A stretch of DNA of 64,000 nucleotides from Bacteroidales bacterium (lineage in GTDB: Bacteria > Bacteroidota > Bacteroidia > Bacteroidales > Paludibacteraceae): the NCBI GenBank assembly GCA_015061115.1, contig SUXE01000010.1, forward strand, positions 118,654 through 182,653, written 5' to 3'. The position numbers were made by a program, and so were the translations under genes. Under the pieces are notes generated by a model. That model saw only the letters and a program-made list of their open reading frames with translations. It ran no database searches and was not told where the DNA came from. Position 1 is the stretch's first letter. Each line of letters begins with the position of its first letter. Below are positions 16,588 to 25,852 of this stretch, piece after piece.

Positions 16588-17583
16588 ATGAAGCAACAGA
16601 AATTGGACATATCAATACCCAAGGAGAGATACAAAATCATCAGCTCTACAGTCACTGATCTGGGGACAAATAAAGTATGTCCGAGTGTTATGATTGTAAA
16701 TAGATCGCTTCTGAATTTCAGACAAAAAGAGGCGTTTGCGTGGGGTTGTCAAATAACAATCTGTTTGACGGAGCTTTTAGAGAATGGTTTGCCAACTAAG
16801 GAGTCGGAAGCAAAGGTGAATAATCTTCAATGTTTGATCGACGGAAAGATTAAGGAATCTGTCGAATCTCCTAACGCTCTGTTTGTTGTAAAAGAGATAC
16901 AGAACGGAATTTGTAAACTCCATTATCAGGTTAGAGATGCCAAGTCTACCAAGAGAATCCTGAAAAAACTGATTAATCAGAATCTGTTTGATTTGGAGTG
17001 GGATTATGAGATATGTTACGACGAGGAGTGGGCTGACACTGAATGGGTTTGGGATTATTTTAAGTTGCCTTGGCACACTGTGGTGAAGTATCGTCCCGAG
17101 TTTTACAATGAGCAAGGTCATTACACAAAAGACGAGTGGACAAGCATCTGTGATGTGGATAAGGAGTATGATGGATACAAGTTCACACTCAAAGAATATA
17201 TTGAAGTGGAGAACAATTACGTCAATTTTATTACGGATATTATGGAATATTCTGAGATGGAGTTTGTAACGATCCGTCGTTTTAATCTCTACGATAGTAT
17301 CTCTAACCAAATAGCTAAGGATAAACGGTACAGAGAGATAAACGAGCCTCTTAAAGAATTAGATAAATCTCTCAGAAAAGGAGCCAGGATACACAGATCG
17401 AAAATAGGCAATTATATCAGAGCCTGTTTGCGGGAATTGGCAGATATTTCATTTGAAAACAAGGGCAAAGGTTTTGAACTTGATTTCGGTTACGATTATT
17501 ATATGCATATTCGTAGCTCATTGCCAGTTGAGCAATTGAGACAAATTGCCAGACAAAATGATTTGTTCTTGGATCCAAGATAA
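16588..17583 (+). CDS. Hypothetical protein, unrecognised
   Basis: From the ATG at 16588 this is a 331-aa soluble protein. The open frame extends to a TTG at 16546, but that extension runs through a G-rich repeat, so I prefer the ATG. There is no signal peptide or membrane segment. A tryptophan- and acid-rich stretch lies near residues 140-175 (EWADTEWVWDYF), followed by charged helical regions (residues about 240-300). I do not recognise a domain. It ends at a strong palindromic terminator identical to one beyond the adjacent KilA-N gene, so it may be part of the same accessory block. Confidence 0.7.
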   Translation: MKQQKLDISIPKERYKIISSTVTDLGTNKVCPSVMIVNRSLLNFRQKEAFAWGCQITICLTELLENGLPTKESEAKVNNLQCLIDGKIKESVESPNALFVVKEIQNGICKLHYQVRDAKSTKRILKKLINQNLFDLEWDYEICYDEEWADTEWVWDYFKLPWHTVVKYRPEFYNEQGHYTKDEWTSICDVDKEYDGYKFTLKEYIEVENNYVNFITDIMEYSEMEFVTIRRFNLYDSISNQIAKDKRYREINEPLKELDKSLRKGARIHRSKIGNYIRACLRELADISFENKGKGFELDFGYDYYMHIRSSLPVEQLRQIARQNDLFLDPR

Positions 17584-17586
17584 TAA

Positions 17587-17616
17587 AATAGGCAACCCAT
17601 TCGGATTGCCTATTTT
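17587..17616. repeat. 30-bp palindromic terminator repeat, left copy
   Basis: AATAGGCAA and TTGCCTATT form the stem with T4 following. The 30-bp sequence is identical to 18424-18453. The KilA-N stop codon (17610-17612) lies within it, and it also ends the upstream plus-strand gene. Confidence 0.85.
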
Positions 17617-18410
17617 AGTAATTTTCTATCATCAACGCATTCCAATATTTTCATTTGATGAATTGCTATTTTGTTCAGTTCAATTAGTCTTTCGCTTTGA
17701 GTCATGCCTTTTTCGATAAATACCGCATTGAGATTTTCCATGTTAGAAAGACAAATCAACTGATTGATGTTTGCATAATCTCTAATATTTCCTTTCAACG
17801 TTGGATTTTGATCTCTCCACATTTTTGCTGTCATTCCAAACATTGCAACATTTAAAACATCTGCTTCATCAGCATAAATAACGTTTGCCTGAGCAGAAGT
17901 GACATCATCAGGAATGAGGTTGTTTTTGATTGCGTCAGTGTGAATTCTATAATTGATCTTAGACAATTCTCTTTTTGCTGACCAACCTAGCTGTTTTTGC
18001 TCTTCTTCTTTGAGACGTTGGAATTCCCGTATTAGATAAACTTTAAATTCAGGACTGATCCACATTGCAAATTCCATGGCCAAATCTTTATGAGCATATG
18101 TTCCTCCATATCTGCCAGCTTTTGAAACCAATCCTATTGCATTTGTGGATTCTATCCATTCTTTTGCACTTATTCTAAAATTGTTTAATCCTGCCATTGA
18201 TTTAATTCTGTCGAATTCGACAGAATTAAAATTTGGATTATACACTTTTTCCCAAATGCCTAAAAATTCTATGGTGTTTCGATTTCTTAACCAATTGTGG
18301 AAAAAGAATTCTCCATCATGAGCTTTCATCATATCAGTTAATGACAAATAATCTTCATCATTAATTCTTACTACTGTTATTTCTGAATCATCTACTGTTA
18401 TCTTAGCCAT
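17610..18410 (-). CDS. KilA-N domain protein
   Basis: From the ATG at 18410 the protein is 266 aa. Residues about 10-130 match the KilA-N DNA-binding fold: LSLTDMMKAHDGEFFFHNWLRNRNTIEFLGIWE, then GRYGGTYAHKDLAMEFAMWISPEFKVYLIREFQRLK. The C-terminal half (residues about 150-266) includes YADEADVLNVAMFGMTAKMWRDQ and is typical of the RhuM/KilA-N accessory proteins found in phage and genomic islands. An earlier start at 18437 would lie inside a palindromic repeat, so the internal ATG is preferred; 18422 is another option. Identical 30-bp palindromes at both ends suggest it moved as a cassette. Confidence 0.83.
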   Translation of the reverse strand: MAKITVDDSEITVVRINDEDYLSLTDMMKAHDGEFFFHNWLRNRNTIEFLGIWEKVYNPNFNSVEFDRIKSMAGLNNFRISAKEWIESTNAIGLVSKAGRYGGTYAHKDLAMEFAMWISPEFKVYLIREFQRLKEEEQKQLGWSAKRELSKINYRIHTDAIKNNLIPDDVTSAQANVIYADEADVLNVAMFGMTAKMWRDQNPTLKGNIRDYANINQLICLSNMENLNAVFIEKGMTQSERLIELNKIAIHQMKILECVDDRKLLK

Positions 18411-18423
18411 TTTCCTTATCATT

Positions 18424-18453
18424 AATAGGCAACCCATTCGGATTGCCTATTTT
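18424..18453. repeat. 30-bp palindromic terminator repeat, right copy
   Basis: Exact copy of 17587-17616. It sits between the KilA-N start and the hflX stop, so it can also serve as terminator for the hflX operon on the reverse strand. Confidence 0.85.
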
Positions 18454-18487
18454 TAATTTTTATTTAGCATTTAGCATTTCTAATTTA

Positions 18488-19729
18488 TCATTCTCCAAGT
18501 TCTCCCTCGTCGTATTTCTGATATAGGAAATCGTTGTAAGGGTAACGTTGGATATGAATCTCCTTCACTTTGTCGTAGAGTAGCTTCTTGAAATCTTCAA
18601 GGTTCGACTTGTCTTTTGCGGAGATGAATATGCAGTTGCTGTTGTTCATCTTTGCCATCCACATTTTTTTCAAATCTTCAAGTGAATAGTTCTCTCGTTT
18701 GATTGGAGTAAGGTCGTCTTCCGCCTTCTCTATGTATGTGAACGCGTCAATCTTGTTGAACACAAGAATAGTCGGTTTCTCCTCTTTGTTGATCTCCGAC
18801 AATGTTTTCTCCACCACTGCGATCTGATCTTCGAATGTCGGATTGGAAACGTCCACCACATGTACAAGCAGGTCTGCCTCTCTCACCTCGTCGAGTGTAC
18901 TTTTGAAGCTTTCCACAAGATCAGTCGGCAGTTTACGGATGAATCCTACTGTGTCAGAAAGCAGGAACGGAAGGTTTTCCACCGTCACTTTTCTCACTGT
19001 TGTGTCGAGAGTGGCGAAGAGCTTGTTCTCTGCGAAGACGTCGCTCTTGGAAAGCATGTTCATGATTGTGGATTTGCCGACGTTGGTGTAGCCCACAAGT
19101 GCCACACGCACCATCTTGCCACGGTTCTTGCGCTGTGTGCTTTTCTGCTTGTCGATCTCTTTCAGTTCTTCCTTCAACAGCGATATTCTGTTGAGGATGA
19201 TACGACGGTCGGTCTCAATCTGCGTCTCTCCTGTACCACGCATACCGATACCTCCCTTCTGACGGTCCAAGTGTGTCCACATTCGGGTCAGACGTGGCAA
19301 CAGGTATCTGCATTGTGCCAGCTCCACTTGCGTCTTGGCATGCGCTGTCTGAGCGCGCATTGCGAAGATGTCGAGGATAAGTGTCGTACGGTCGAGGATC
19401 TTGACTTTCAGCTCTTTCTCGATGTTGCGCAACTGTTTTGGCGACAACTCGTCATCAAAGATCACAAGGCTGATGGATTTCTCCTCGTCTTCCTCGTGCT
19501 CGATGATATAGTCTCTTATCTCCTCAATCTTACCGGGACCAACGTAGAAGTTGGAGTTGGGCTGAACCAGTTTCTGGATGAAGAAACGCTGTGGATAAGC
19601 ACCTGCTGTCTCCGCAAGGAAAGCCAACTCGTCAAGATACTCCTTTGCCTTCTGTTCCGACACTGTCTGTGTGGCAACTCCGACAAGGATTGCTCTTTCG
19701 TCGAATATTTCAGTTTTTACTTCCTGCAT
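18488..19729 (-). CDS. hflX: Ribosome-associated GTPase HflX
   Basis: HflX is a GTPase that splits stalled 70S ribosomes. The 413-aa protein has an N-terminal nucleotide-binding domain (residues about 1-185, with VGPGKIEEIRDY and the RLTRMWTHLDRQKGGIGMRGTGETQIE signature). A Ras-like G domain follows: P-loop GYTNVGKSTIMNML, switch II DTVGFIRKLPTDLVESF and NKID. It lies 5 bp after recA in the same direction, so it is the last gene of the operon. Confidence 0.96.
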   Translation of the reverse strand: MQEVKTEIFDERAILVGVATQTVSEQKAKEYLDELAFLAETAGAYPQRFFIQKLVQPNSNFYVGPGKIEEIRDYIIEHEEDEEKSISLVIFDDELSPKQLRNIEKELKVKILDRTTLILDIFAMRAQTAHAKTQVELAQCRYLLPRLTRMWTHLDRQKGGIGMRGTGETQIETDRRIILNRISLLKEELKEIDKQKSTQRKNRGKMVRVALVGYTNVGKSTIMNMLSKSDVFAENKLFATLDTTVRKVTVENLPFLLSDTVGFIRKLPTDLVESFKSTLDEVREADLLVHVVDVSNPTFEDQIAVVEKTLSEINKEEKPTILVFNKIDAFTYIEKAEDDLTPIKRENYSLEDLKKMWMAKMNNSNCIFISAKDKSNLEDFKKLLYDKVKEIHIQRYPYNDFLYQKYDEGELGE

Positions 19730-19734
19730 TTCGG

Positions 19735-20769
19735 TTACTCGTTTTCTTTTTCTTTGATAGCGGCACGTACAGCAGCGTCGATCTCCTCCATCAAATCTGG
19801 ATTAGCTTTAAGGAACTCCTTAGCTGCGTCGCGTCCCTGAGCGATCTTCTCGTCGTTGTAGCTATACCACGAACCGCTCTTCTTGATGATTCCGTACTCC
19901 ACACCGTAGTCGATCAACTCTCCTGTGTATGAGATACCCTCACCGAACATGATATCGAAAGATGCGCTGCGGAAAGGAGGTGCCACTTTATTCTTTACGA
20001 TCTTCACCTTAGTGCTGTTTCCGATCACCTGGTCGCCATCCTTGATAGCTGATGTGCGGCGGATATCGATTCTGACAGAGGCGTAGAATTTCAGTGCGTT
20101 ACCACCAGTTGTTGTCTCTGGATTGCCGAACATCACACCGATCTTGTCACGAAGCTGGTTGATGAAGATACATGTTGTGTTTGTCTTGTCGATAGTGGCT
20201 GTAAGCTTTCTCATCGCCTGGCTCATAAGACGAGCCTGCAAACCCATTTTTGAATCACCCATCTCACCTTCGATTTCGGCTTTTGGAGTTAGGGCTGCCA
20301 CAGAGTCGACAACAACCAAATCAACTGCGGATGAGCGGATCAACTGGTCTGCGATCTCAAGAGCCTGCTCACCATTGTCTGGCTGCGACATGACAAGATT
20401 GTTGGTGTCTACACCAAGTTTTTCCGCATAGAATCTGTCGAAAGCGTGCTCCGCGTCGATGATAGCTGCGAGTCCACCTGCTTTTTGAGCTTGAGCGATT
20501 GCGTGGATGGCAAGAGTAGTCTTACCAGACGACTCTGGTCCGAAGATTTCGATTATTCTTCCACGTGGGTAACCGCCTACGCCAAGGGCAAGGTCAAGGC
20601 CGATAGATCCTGATGGGATCACTGGTACGTTTGTTGCCACATGGTCGCCCATGCGCATGATCGAACCCTTACCGTGGTCCTTCTCTATCTTTTCCATTGC
20701 AAGCTGCAATGCCTTTAGTTTCTCTGCTGATGGAGCAATTGCTCCGTTGGTCTTTTCGTTTCCTTCCAT
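19735..20769 (-). CDS. recA: Recombinase A
   Basis: RecA forms filaments on single-stranded DNA and drives homologous recombination and LexA cleavage. The 344-aa protein has Walker [11 protein letters not shown] near residue 69, the MAW-type region [18 protein letters not shown], loop L2 around [18 protein letters not shown] and the ATP-cap region. Length and motifs are standard. It lies 4 bp downstream of tilS and 5 bp upstream of hflX. No LexA-type operator was recognised. Confidence 0.98.
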   Translation of the reverse strand: MEGNEKTNGAIAPSAEKLKALQLAMEKIEKDHGKGSIMRMGDHVATNVPVIPSGSIGLDLALGVGGYPRGRIIEIFGPESSGKTTLAIHAIAQAQKAGGLAAIIDAEHAFDRFYAEKLGVDTNNLVMSQPDNGEQALEIADQLIRSSAVDLVVVDSVAALTPKAEIEGEMGDSKMGLQARLMSQAMRKLTATIDKTNTTCIFINQLRDKIGVMFGNPETTTGGNALKFYASVRIDIRRTSAIKDGDQVIGNSTKVKIVKNKVAPPFRSASFDIMFGEGISYTGELIDYGVEYGIIKKSGSWYSYNDEKIAQGRDAAKEFLKANPDLMEEIDAAVRAAIKEKENE

Positions 20770-20773
20770 TTTT

Positions 20774-22132
20774 TTACTGTTTTAAAAAACTAATTCTAAG
20801 TATTTGCTTTGTCTGTTCGTCTATTCTGAAACGGTTGTCTGTGCGATGGCCTACCACCCAGATGATGTCGCCACATTTGCCGTCTGTCAGGACCCATGTA
20901 TTTTCTTTTTCAAATAAACTGAATTTCTGATCCACAAAGAAATCACTGAGTTTCTTCCTGCCTTTCATACCGAATGGACAGAAAGAATCCGCCTGTTTCC
21001 ACTTCCTCAAAACTAGAGGGAAAGTAAGTTTCTTATAGTCGATGCAGCAAACGGATTTGTCTTTCACGATGGTGAAACTGTTGCTGTCGAATATCTCAGC
21101 CATGAAATTGAGATGGAGGTTGAAGAAAGCGGCGACGTTGCGTATCTCGTATTCTTCTGGTTCATCCGCATATACGTCGTCGTCATCTTTACGCAACTGT
21201 ATGAAGATCTTGTCTCTGTCTCTCAGTGCGCGTATTCCAGAAGCGGAATAGAACTGTTTGCCCGAAACATTTTCTTCAAAGATACATGTGAAGATATTAT
21301 ATACTGTCGATGCTGAAAAACCGTATGGCTTCAGTATCTCATATAGTACGTATATCGGTTCGGGTGCTGTACGTATCTTTTCAAGGTCCAGCACATCCAT
21401 GCCATCTCTGTGTTCAACGATCTCATTACGCAATAATTCCACATAGTGCATCACGAAATTCTGTGCACGTGTGAGGTTTTCGATGCTTTGTATAGTCGAC
21501 GAGCGGAAACTTGGATTGATGGTCTCCAATGCAGGGATGATGATGTTGCGCACCTTATTCCTTACATATACCACTTCACTGTTGGTGCTGTCTTCAACGT
21601 AGTCGAAACCGTTGTCGTATATATAGTCGTTGATGTCGTTGCGTGTGATACGGAGGAACGGGCGGACGATATTGCCGTTCTTGGCTTTTATACCTGTCAA
21701 GCCATGCAGACCTGTGCCTCTGGTCATATTGATCAGGAAGGTCTCCACCACGTCGTCGGCATGGTGAGCCACCGCTATATATTTGCATCCCGTCAGTTTG
21801 AGCAGGGAGTCAAACCATTCATATCGCAGTTCACGAGCTGCCATTTCGATGGATAGCTTGTTTTGACGCGCATACAATTCCGTGTCGAAATCGATGGAAT
21901 AGAATGGCACATCCATATCCTGGACATGTTTTGTCACAAATTCGCTGTCTCTGTTGGATTCCTCACCACGAAGGTGGAAATTGCAGTGAGCGACGACGAT
22001 ATCATAACCTAAACGATAAAGCACGTGAAGAAGAGCAATGGAGTCGCGTCCACCGCTCACACCGATAAGAATCTTGTCCTTTCTTGTGAAAAGAGCCTCT
22101 TTTTCGATAAATTGCTTTACCTTCGTCTCCAT
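20774..22132 (-). CDS. tilS: tRNA(Ile)-lysidine synthetase
   Basis: TilS adds lysine to C34 of tRNA-Ile(CAU), changing its decoding to AUA. The 452-aa protein has the PP-loop [16 protein letters not shown] near residue 22, [15 protein letters not shown] and [24 protein letters not shown]-terminal domain covers residues about 370-450 ([29 protein letters not shown]). All essential motifs are present. It is 27 bp downstream of the T9SS-cargo gene and directly precedes recA. Confidence 0.96.
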   Translation of the reverse strand: METKVKQFIEKEALFTRKDKILIGVSGGRDSIALLHVLYRLGYDIVVAHCNFHLRGEESNRDSEFVTKHVQDMDVPFYSIDFDTELYARQNKLSIEMAARELRYEWFDSLLKLTGCKYIAVAHHADDVVETFLINMTRGTGLHGLTGIKAKNGNIVRPFLRITRNDINDYIYDNGFDYVEDSTNSEVVYVRNKVRNIIIPALETINPSFRSSTIQSIENLTRAQNFVMHYVELLRNEIVEHRDGMDVLDLEKIRTAPEPIYVLYEILKPYGFSASTVYNIFTCIFEENVSGKQFYSASGIRALRDRDKIFIQLRKDDDDVYADEPEEYEIRNVAAFFNLHLNFMAEIFDSNSFTIVKDKSVCCIDYKKLTFPLVLRKWKQADSFCPFGMKGRKKLSDFFVDQKFSLFEKENTWVLTDGKCGDIIWVVGHRTDNRFRIDEQTKQILRISFLKQ

Positions 22133-22159
22133 AACGGAAATCTTAAGTAGATATTAAGT

Positions 22160-23515
22160 TTAGTTGTCTGCGTTTCTAACTATGCTGACGGTTCCTTTCA
22201 GCTTATAATTAGTGCCATCCACACCTTTGGCTTTGACTACATAGTAGTATGCGCCGATTGGAGCTTCGTGGCCTTTGTGTGTGCCGTCCCATCCCACTGT
22301 GATGTCTTTTGACTCATACATCAGCTTGCCCATAGTGTTGTAGATCCAGATCTCATACTCTTTGATGGAAGTATAAGTAGGGCGGAATTCGTCGTTGTAT
22401 CCGTCACCATTAGGAGTGAACACGGTAGGCATCAATAGATATGATGTCTTCACTTTGAATCCGGTCACGATAGTATCCTTACATACACTGTTGTCACATG
22501 TGTGAGTCACGAAATAGGTGCCATAGTCGTCGATGCTGATAGCTCTGATTGTCATATCGGAGAATGGCCCTTTATAGATATTGCGTAGGATGCCAGTAGA
22601 GTCGTTGTAGAATTTCCAGGAGTGTCTTGCGTCTACTGTATCTGCAGGAGTATTGTCAACAGAGTTGAGCTCTAGATTGACTGTTAATGGTCCTGAGAAC
22701 ATATAGTTGCCGACATTCGTTTTGGCATCTTCCAGAGTTCCGAACTTTATTTCCTCGTCACCTCGTTTCTCAGTGTTGTGAGGGATAGTTTCTCCTTCGA
22801 TGGTGAGTAGTGCTGTTGCGAAAGGAAGCAAAGAGCGGAAAGTGTCAGAGACGTATTCATATTGAGAGAATTTATCTTTCAGTTTGAATACGGTATGTCT
22901 TTTGGGCTTTGGAACAAACAGAGTTGAGTCGTTATTGACACCAATAACAACAACCTCCATTAGCTTGTCTTTGATATTTATGCCGTCAGCCTCATAGTCG
23001 TCGTATGTCAGGACAATGTTGTCTTGTATTTTGACTGTCTCGCCTCTGGAGTTGACGTAAGAGTTGGCGTACACAAGATTCGAAAATTTTACTTTCAAGT
23101 CTGGACCACAGATGAGGTTGTTTATAGTGTCGTAGTCACAGACCTTCACTGTCGGAGCCATTGCCGTCTTCTTTATGTAGCATAAATAAGACTTGTTTGT
23201 TTTTTCTTTCTCTTCGTCACCTTCTAGCGTATATAATAGAGTGTAACATTTGTCTGTGCCTATCATGACAGATGCCCCCGTCACTTTTGAGGTGTCTTTT
23301 CCTGAAACAAGTAGAACGTTGCGTATTTCTGATTCTGTTTTGTCGGAAACCAGATTTATGTTTGCACTGTCTGTTTCTCCCACGAAGATAAGTTCGCCAG
23401 ACGATCCCTCCTTGTAAAATATAGTGGAGTTATCGACTGGATTGAAAGAAACTGCTGAAGCTGCAAATGTAGCCAAAGCAGCAAAAATATTAGCGACGAA
23501 ACGTCTTTTCTTCAT
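22160..23515 (-). CDS. T9SS type-B sorting-domain protein
   Basis: This 451-aa protein starts with a signal peptide (MKKRRFVANIFAALATFAAS). It ends with a gliding-motility-associated C-terminal domain (residues about 360-451: VFTPNGDGYNDEFRP, then the WDGTHKGHEAPIGAYYYVV segment). That domain directs export through the type IX system and attachment to the surface. The middle is beta-rich, with a PKD/Ig-like part near DYGTYFVTHTC. Function is unknown, and no catalytic motif is seen. The stop of the upstream DUF4293 gene overlaps its start, so they form an operon. Confidence 0.85.
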   Translation of the reverse strand: MKKRRFVANIFAALATFAASAVSFNPVDNSTIFYKEGSSGELIFVGETDSANINLVSDKTESEIRNVLLVSGKDTSKVTGASVMIGTDKCYTLLYTLEGDEEKEKTNKSYLCYIKKTAMAPTVKVCDYDTINNLICGPDLKVKFSNLVYANSYVNSRGETVKIQDNIVLTYDDYEADGINIKDKLMEVVVIGVNNDSTLFVPKPKRHTVFKLKDKFSQYEYVSDTFRSLLPFATALLTIEGETIPHNTEKRGDEEIKFGTLEDAKTNVGNYMFSGPLTVNLELNSVDNTPADTVDARHSWKFYNDSTGILRNIYKGPFSDMTIRAISIDDYGTYFVTHTCDNSVCKDTIVTGFKVKTSYLLMPTVFTPNGDGYNDEFRPTYTSIKEYEIWIYNTMGKLMYESKDITVGWDGTHKGHEAPIGAYYYVVKAKGVDGTNYKLKGTVSIVRNADN

Positions 23516-23937
23516 TAGCGTAATCTATTGAGACTTCTAATTTTAGCTTCGTCCACTCCGATTGCTTTGATAGCAAGAAAATCCATTAGCAAAGAACCAA
23601 CAGCCATTAAAGTAGCCCAAGTAATAGAGATTTTATATCCGTCAAAATTGTCCATCGCCACATAAACTGCGACGGTAGCACTATTTAAAAGGATAAGTAT
23701 AATAGCTAAAGCTATCACTCTCATCTGACACACTCTTTTCTTATACAAGAAAATAGAGCCGAATGTTAGAAGCATTATAATAATATGAATTGTCATCGTG
23801 ACAGGAAAATCCATCACTGAATAACTACAAACGTCAACAGTCTCCGCATTAAAAAATCTTATACAATCATTACACGCTACAAATAGCAAAAAAATGACGC
23901 TGATAAATAGATAAATTGTCTGTATTCTCTGAATCAT
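23515..23937 (-). CDS. DUF4293 family membrane protein
   Basis: From the ATG at 23937 (MIQRIQTIYLFISVIFLLFV) the protein is 140 aa. Four hydrophobic segments are visible at about residues 7-25, 45-65, 72-92 and 105-125, so it is an inner-membrane protein. The MIQRIQTIYL opening is typical of DUF4293, a Bacteroidota family of unknown role. A longer frame to 23964 adds nine residues and is less likely. It is the first gene of the operon that continues into the T9SS cargo gene, tilS, recA and hflX. Confidence 0.82.
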   Translation of the reverse strand: MIQRIQTIYLFISVIFLLFVACNDCIRFFNAETVDVCSYSVMDFPVTMTIHIIIMLLTFGSIFLYKKRVCQMRVIALAIILILLNSATVAVYVAMDNFDGYKISITWATLMAVGSLLMDFLAIKAIGVDEAKIRSLNRLR

Positions 23938-24146
23938 TTTTATAAAGTTTAAACCTAGTAGCAAAAGTAAGAAAAAAATATAAACAAATGCAAAATGTTA
24001 TGTTATTTTACACATTTGTAATCTTTTATGTATATTTTCTGCATTTTTATTCGGTATTCCTAATAGAATAGGGGCAAATAGGCTGTTTTCTTACTTTTTA
24101 TTCATTTATTGTTGTGATATCCTAATAATTATGTAAAATAAAAAAC

Positions 24147-24180
24147 AGCAACCGTTGGAATGGGAATCCCAACGGTCGCT
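24147..24180 (-). terminator. Terminator of the PurF-like gene
   Basis: Arms 24147-24158 and 24169-24180 pair over 11 of 12 positions and are followed on the reverse strand by a T-rich run. It lies about 40 bp after the stop codon. Confidence 0.75.
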
Positions 24181-24218
24181 AATTCTTAATTTTTAACTCT
24201 TAATTTTTAATTAAAAGT

Positions 24219-25631
24219 TTATTCGTGTCCGTAGCTGCTTCCGTCGAAACAGTGTGTGCAGACACACTCTTTAGGAAGACCTATTGCCTCGATGATGTTT
24301 TCAAGAGTGTTGAACTTCAATGAATCCATACCCAAGCGTGTGCGGATCTCGTCTACCATTTTGTTGTAGCGTTCTGTGCCAGGAGTGATGTACTCGTCGA
24401 TGTGGGCATCCATGTCTCCACCTTCAAGCTCCTTCACGATACGGCGAGTGATTAGTTCAAGCACCGACTTTGAAGCGGAGAAGTTGATGAATGGGCATCC
24501 GTAAAGCAATGGTGGACAGCTGATACGCATGTGTACCTCTTTAACACCGTAGTCGTATAGCACCTTGACATTGTCTCTCAACTGTGTGCCACGAACGATT
24601 GAGTCGTCGCAGAACATAGCCACTTTGTCTTTCAAAAGAGCTCTGTTTGGCACAAGCTTCATGCTTGCCACAAGTTCACGCATCTTCTGGTTTGTAGGGG
24701 TGAACGAACGAGGCCAAGTAGGAGTATATTTCACGATGGCACGACGGTATGGCACGCCAAGACCGTTGGAATAACCAAGAGCATGGCCGATACCAGAGTC
24801 TGGAATTGCAGCCACATAGTCTGGTTTCACATCGTCGTCCTTCGACATAAGCAAGCCGCTCTTCACACGGAATTCATCCACATTGATATCCTCGTATGTT
24901 GAAGGTGGGTATCCGTAGTAGATCCACATGAATGAGCAGATCTGCATCTTCTTCTCAGGTTTGCGTAGCTGCTCGAATCCGTCAGCTGTGATAAGAACGA
25001 TTTCGCCCGGACCGATGTTGTAGACAGGCTCATAGCCAAGGTTAGGATAAGCCACTGTCTCTCCAGTCACTGCGTAAGCATCGTCTTTCTTTCCGATCAC
25101 AAGAGGAAGACGACCATATTTGTCGCGCGCTGCAATGATTCCCTTTTCAGTAAGAAGAAGCATTGTGCATGAACCTTTGATGGTGTTGTAGACGCGTTCA
25201 ATTCCGTCTACAAAATTTGTTCCTTCTGTGATAAGCATTGAGATAAGCTCAGTCTGGTTGGTGTCACCGCCGCTGAACTCAGCGAAATGGTGCTTGCGGT
25301 TGAGCAGATCTCCCTCTATTTCCTTAAGATTATTGATTTTCGCAACAGTTGCCACTGCGAATCTGCCAAGGTGGCTGTTGACGATGATTGGTTGCGAATC
25401 TGTGTCGCTGATTACTCCGATTCCGGAATTGCCACTGAATTTTTCAAGTTCTGGCTCAAATTTCGTTCTGAAATATGTGCTTTCCAAATTGTGGATAGAT
25501 CTCACGAATCCCTTTTCAGAAAGAGTCGCCAATCCACCACGCTTTGTGCCAAGATGCGAATTGTAGTCTGTTCCGTAGAACAGATCTTTCACGCAATTGT
25601 CTTTGCCGATAGTACCAAAAATGCCACCCAT
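24219..25631 (-). CDS. PurF-like amidophosphoribosyltransferase without the catalytic cysteine
   Basis: From the ATG at 25631 the protein is 470 aa and starts MGGIFGTIGKDNC. True class II glutamine amidotransferases start MCGIxG after maturation, so the nucleophilic Cys is replaced by Gly here. The glutaminase domain otherwise looks whole (GTDYNSHLGTKRGG, HLGRFAVATV, GDTNQTELI). The PRPP-binding loop of the transferase half reads MFCDDSIVRGTQLRD. The C-terminus has a CVCTHCF cysteine group. It may use ammonia, depend on another subunit, or have a regulatory role. Bacteroidota often carry such a paralogue annotated as PurF. The promoter -7 at 25658-25665 rules out the longer frame to 25697. 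Confidence 0.82.
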   Translation of the reverse strand: MGGIFGTIGKDNCVKDLFYGTDYNSHLGTKRGGLATLSEKGFVRSIHNLESTYFRTKFEPELEKFSGNSGIGVISDTDSQPIIVNSHLGRFAVATVAKINNLKEIEGDLLNRKHHFAEFSGGDTNQTELISMLITEGTNFVDGIERVYNTIKGSCTMLLLTEKGIIAARDKYGRLPLVIGKKDDAYAVTGETVAYPNLGYEPVYNIGPGEIVLITADGFEQLRKPEKKMQICSFMWIYYGYPPSTYEDINVDEFRVKSGLLMSKDDDVKPDYVAAIPDSGIGHALGYSNGLGVPYRRAIVKYTPTWPRSFTPTNQKMRELVASMKLVPNRALLKDKVAMFCDDSIVRGTQLRDNVKVLYDYGVKEVHMRISCPPLLYGCPFINFSASKSVLELITRRIVKELEGGDMDAHIDEYITPGTERYNKMVDEIRTRLGMDSLKFNTLENIIEAIGLPKECVCTHCFDGSSYGHE

Positions 25632-25657
25632 TTGTATTGTCTTGATGAAACTGACCG

Positions 25658-25665
25658 CAAATTTA
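25658..25665 (-). promoter_or_regulatory. -7 promoter element of the PurF-like gene
   Basis: The reverse strand reads TAAATTTG, 27 nt upstream of the ATG at 25631. Confidence 0.6.
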
Positions 25666-25805
25666 GTGATAAAAATTAAAAAGATGCCGTCAAACATCGT
25701 TTTTTTGAAGAAGACGGTGCTTTTACGTTTCTAACTGGTTGAACGACAAAATATCAATCCTTTGTATAATCATTGTCTGTCGTTTATCATTCTAGAATAA
25801 TTTAA

Positions 25806-25813
25806 TAATTTTG
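25806..25813 (+). promoter_or_regulatory. -7 promoter element of the LRR protein gene
   Basis: TAATTTTG matches TAnnTTTG and lies 40 nt before the ATG at 25853. It overlaps the alternative TTG start at 25811, which argues against that start. Confidence 0.6.
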
Positions 25814-25852
25814 TTCCCGATAATTAAAAAATTACGAAACCTACGAGAAGAG

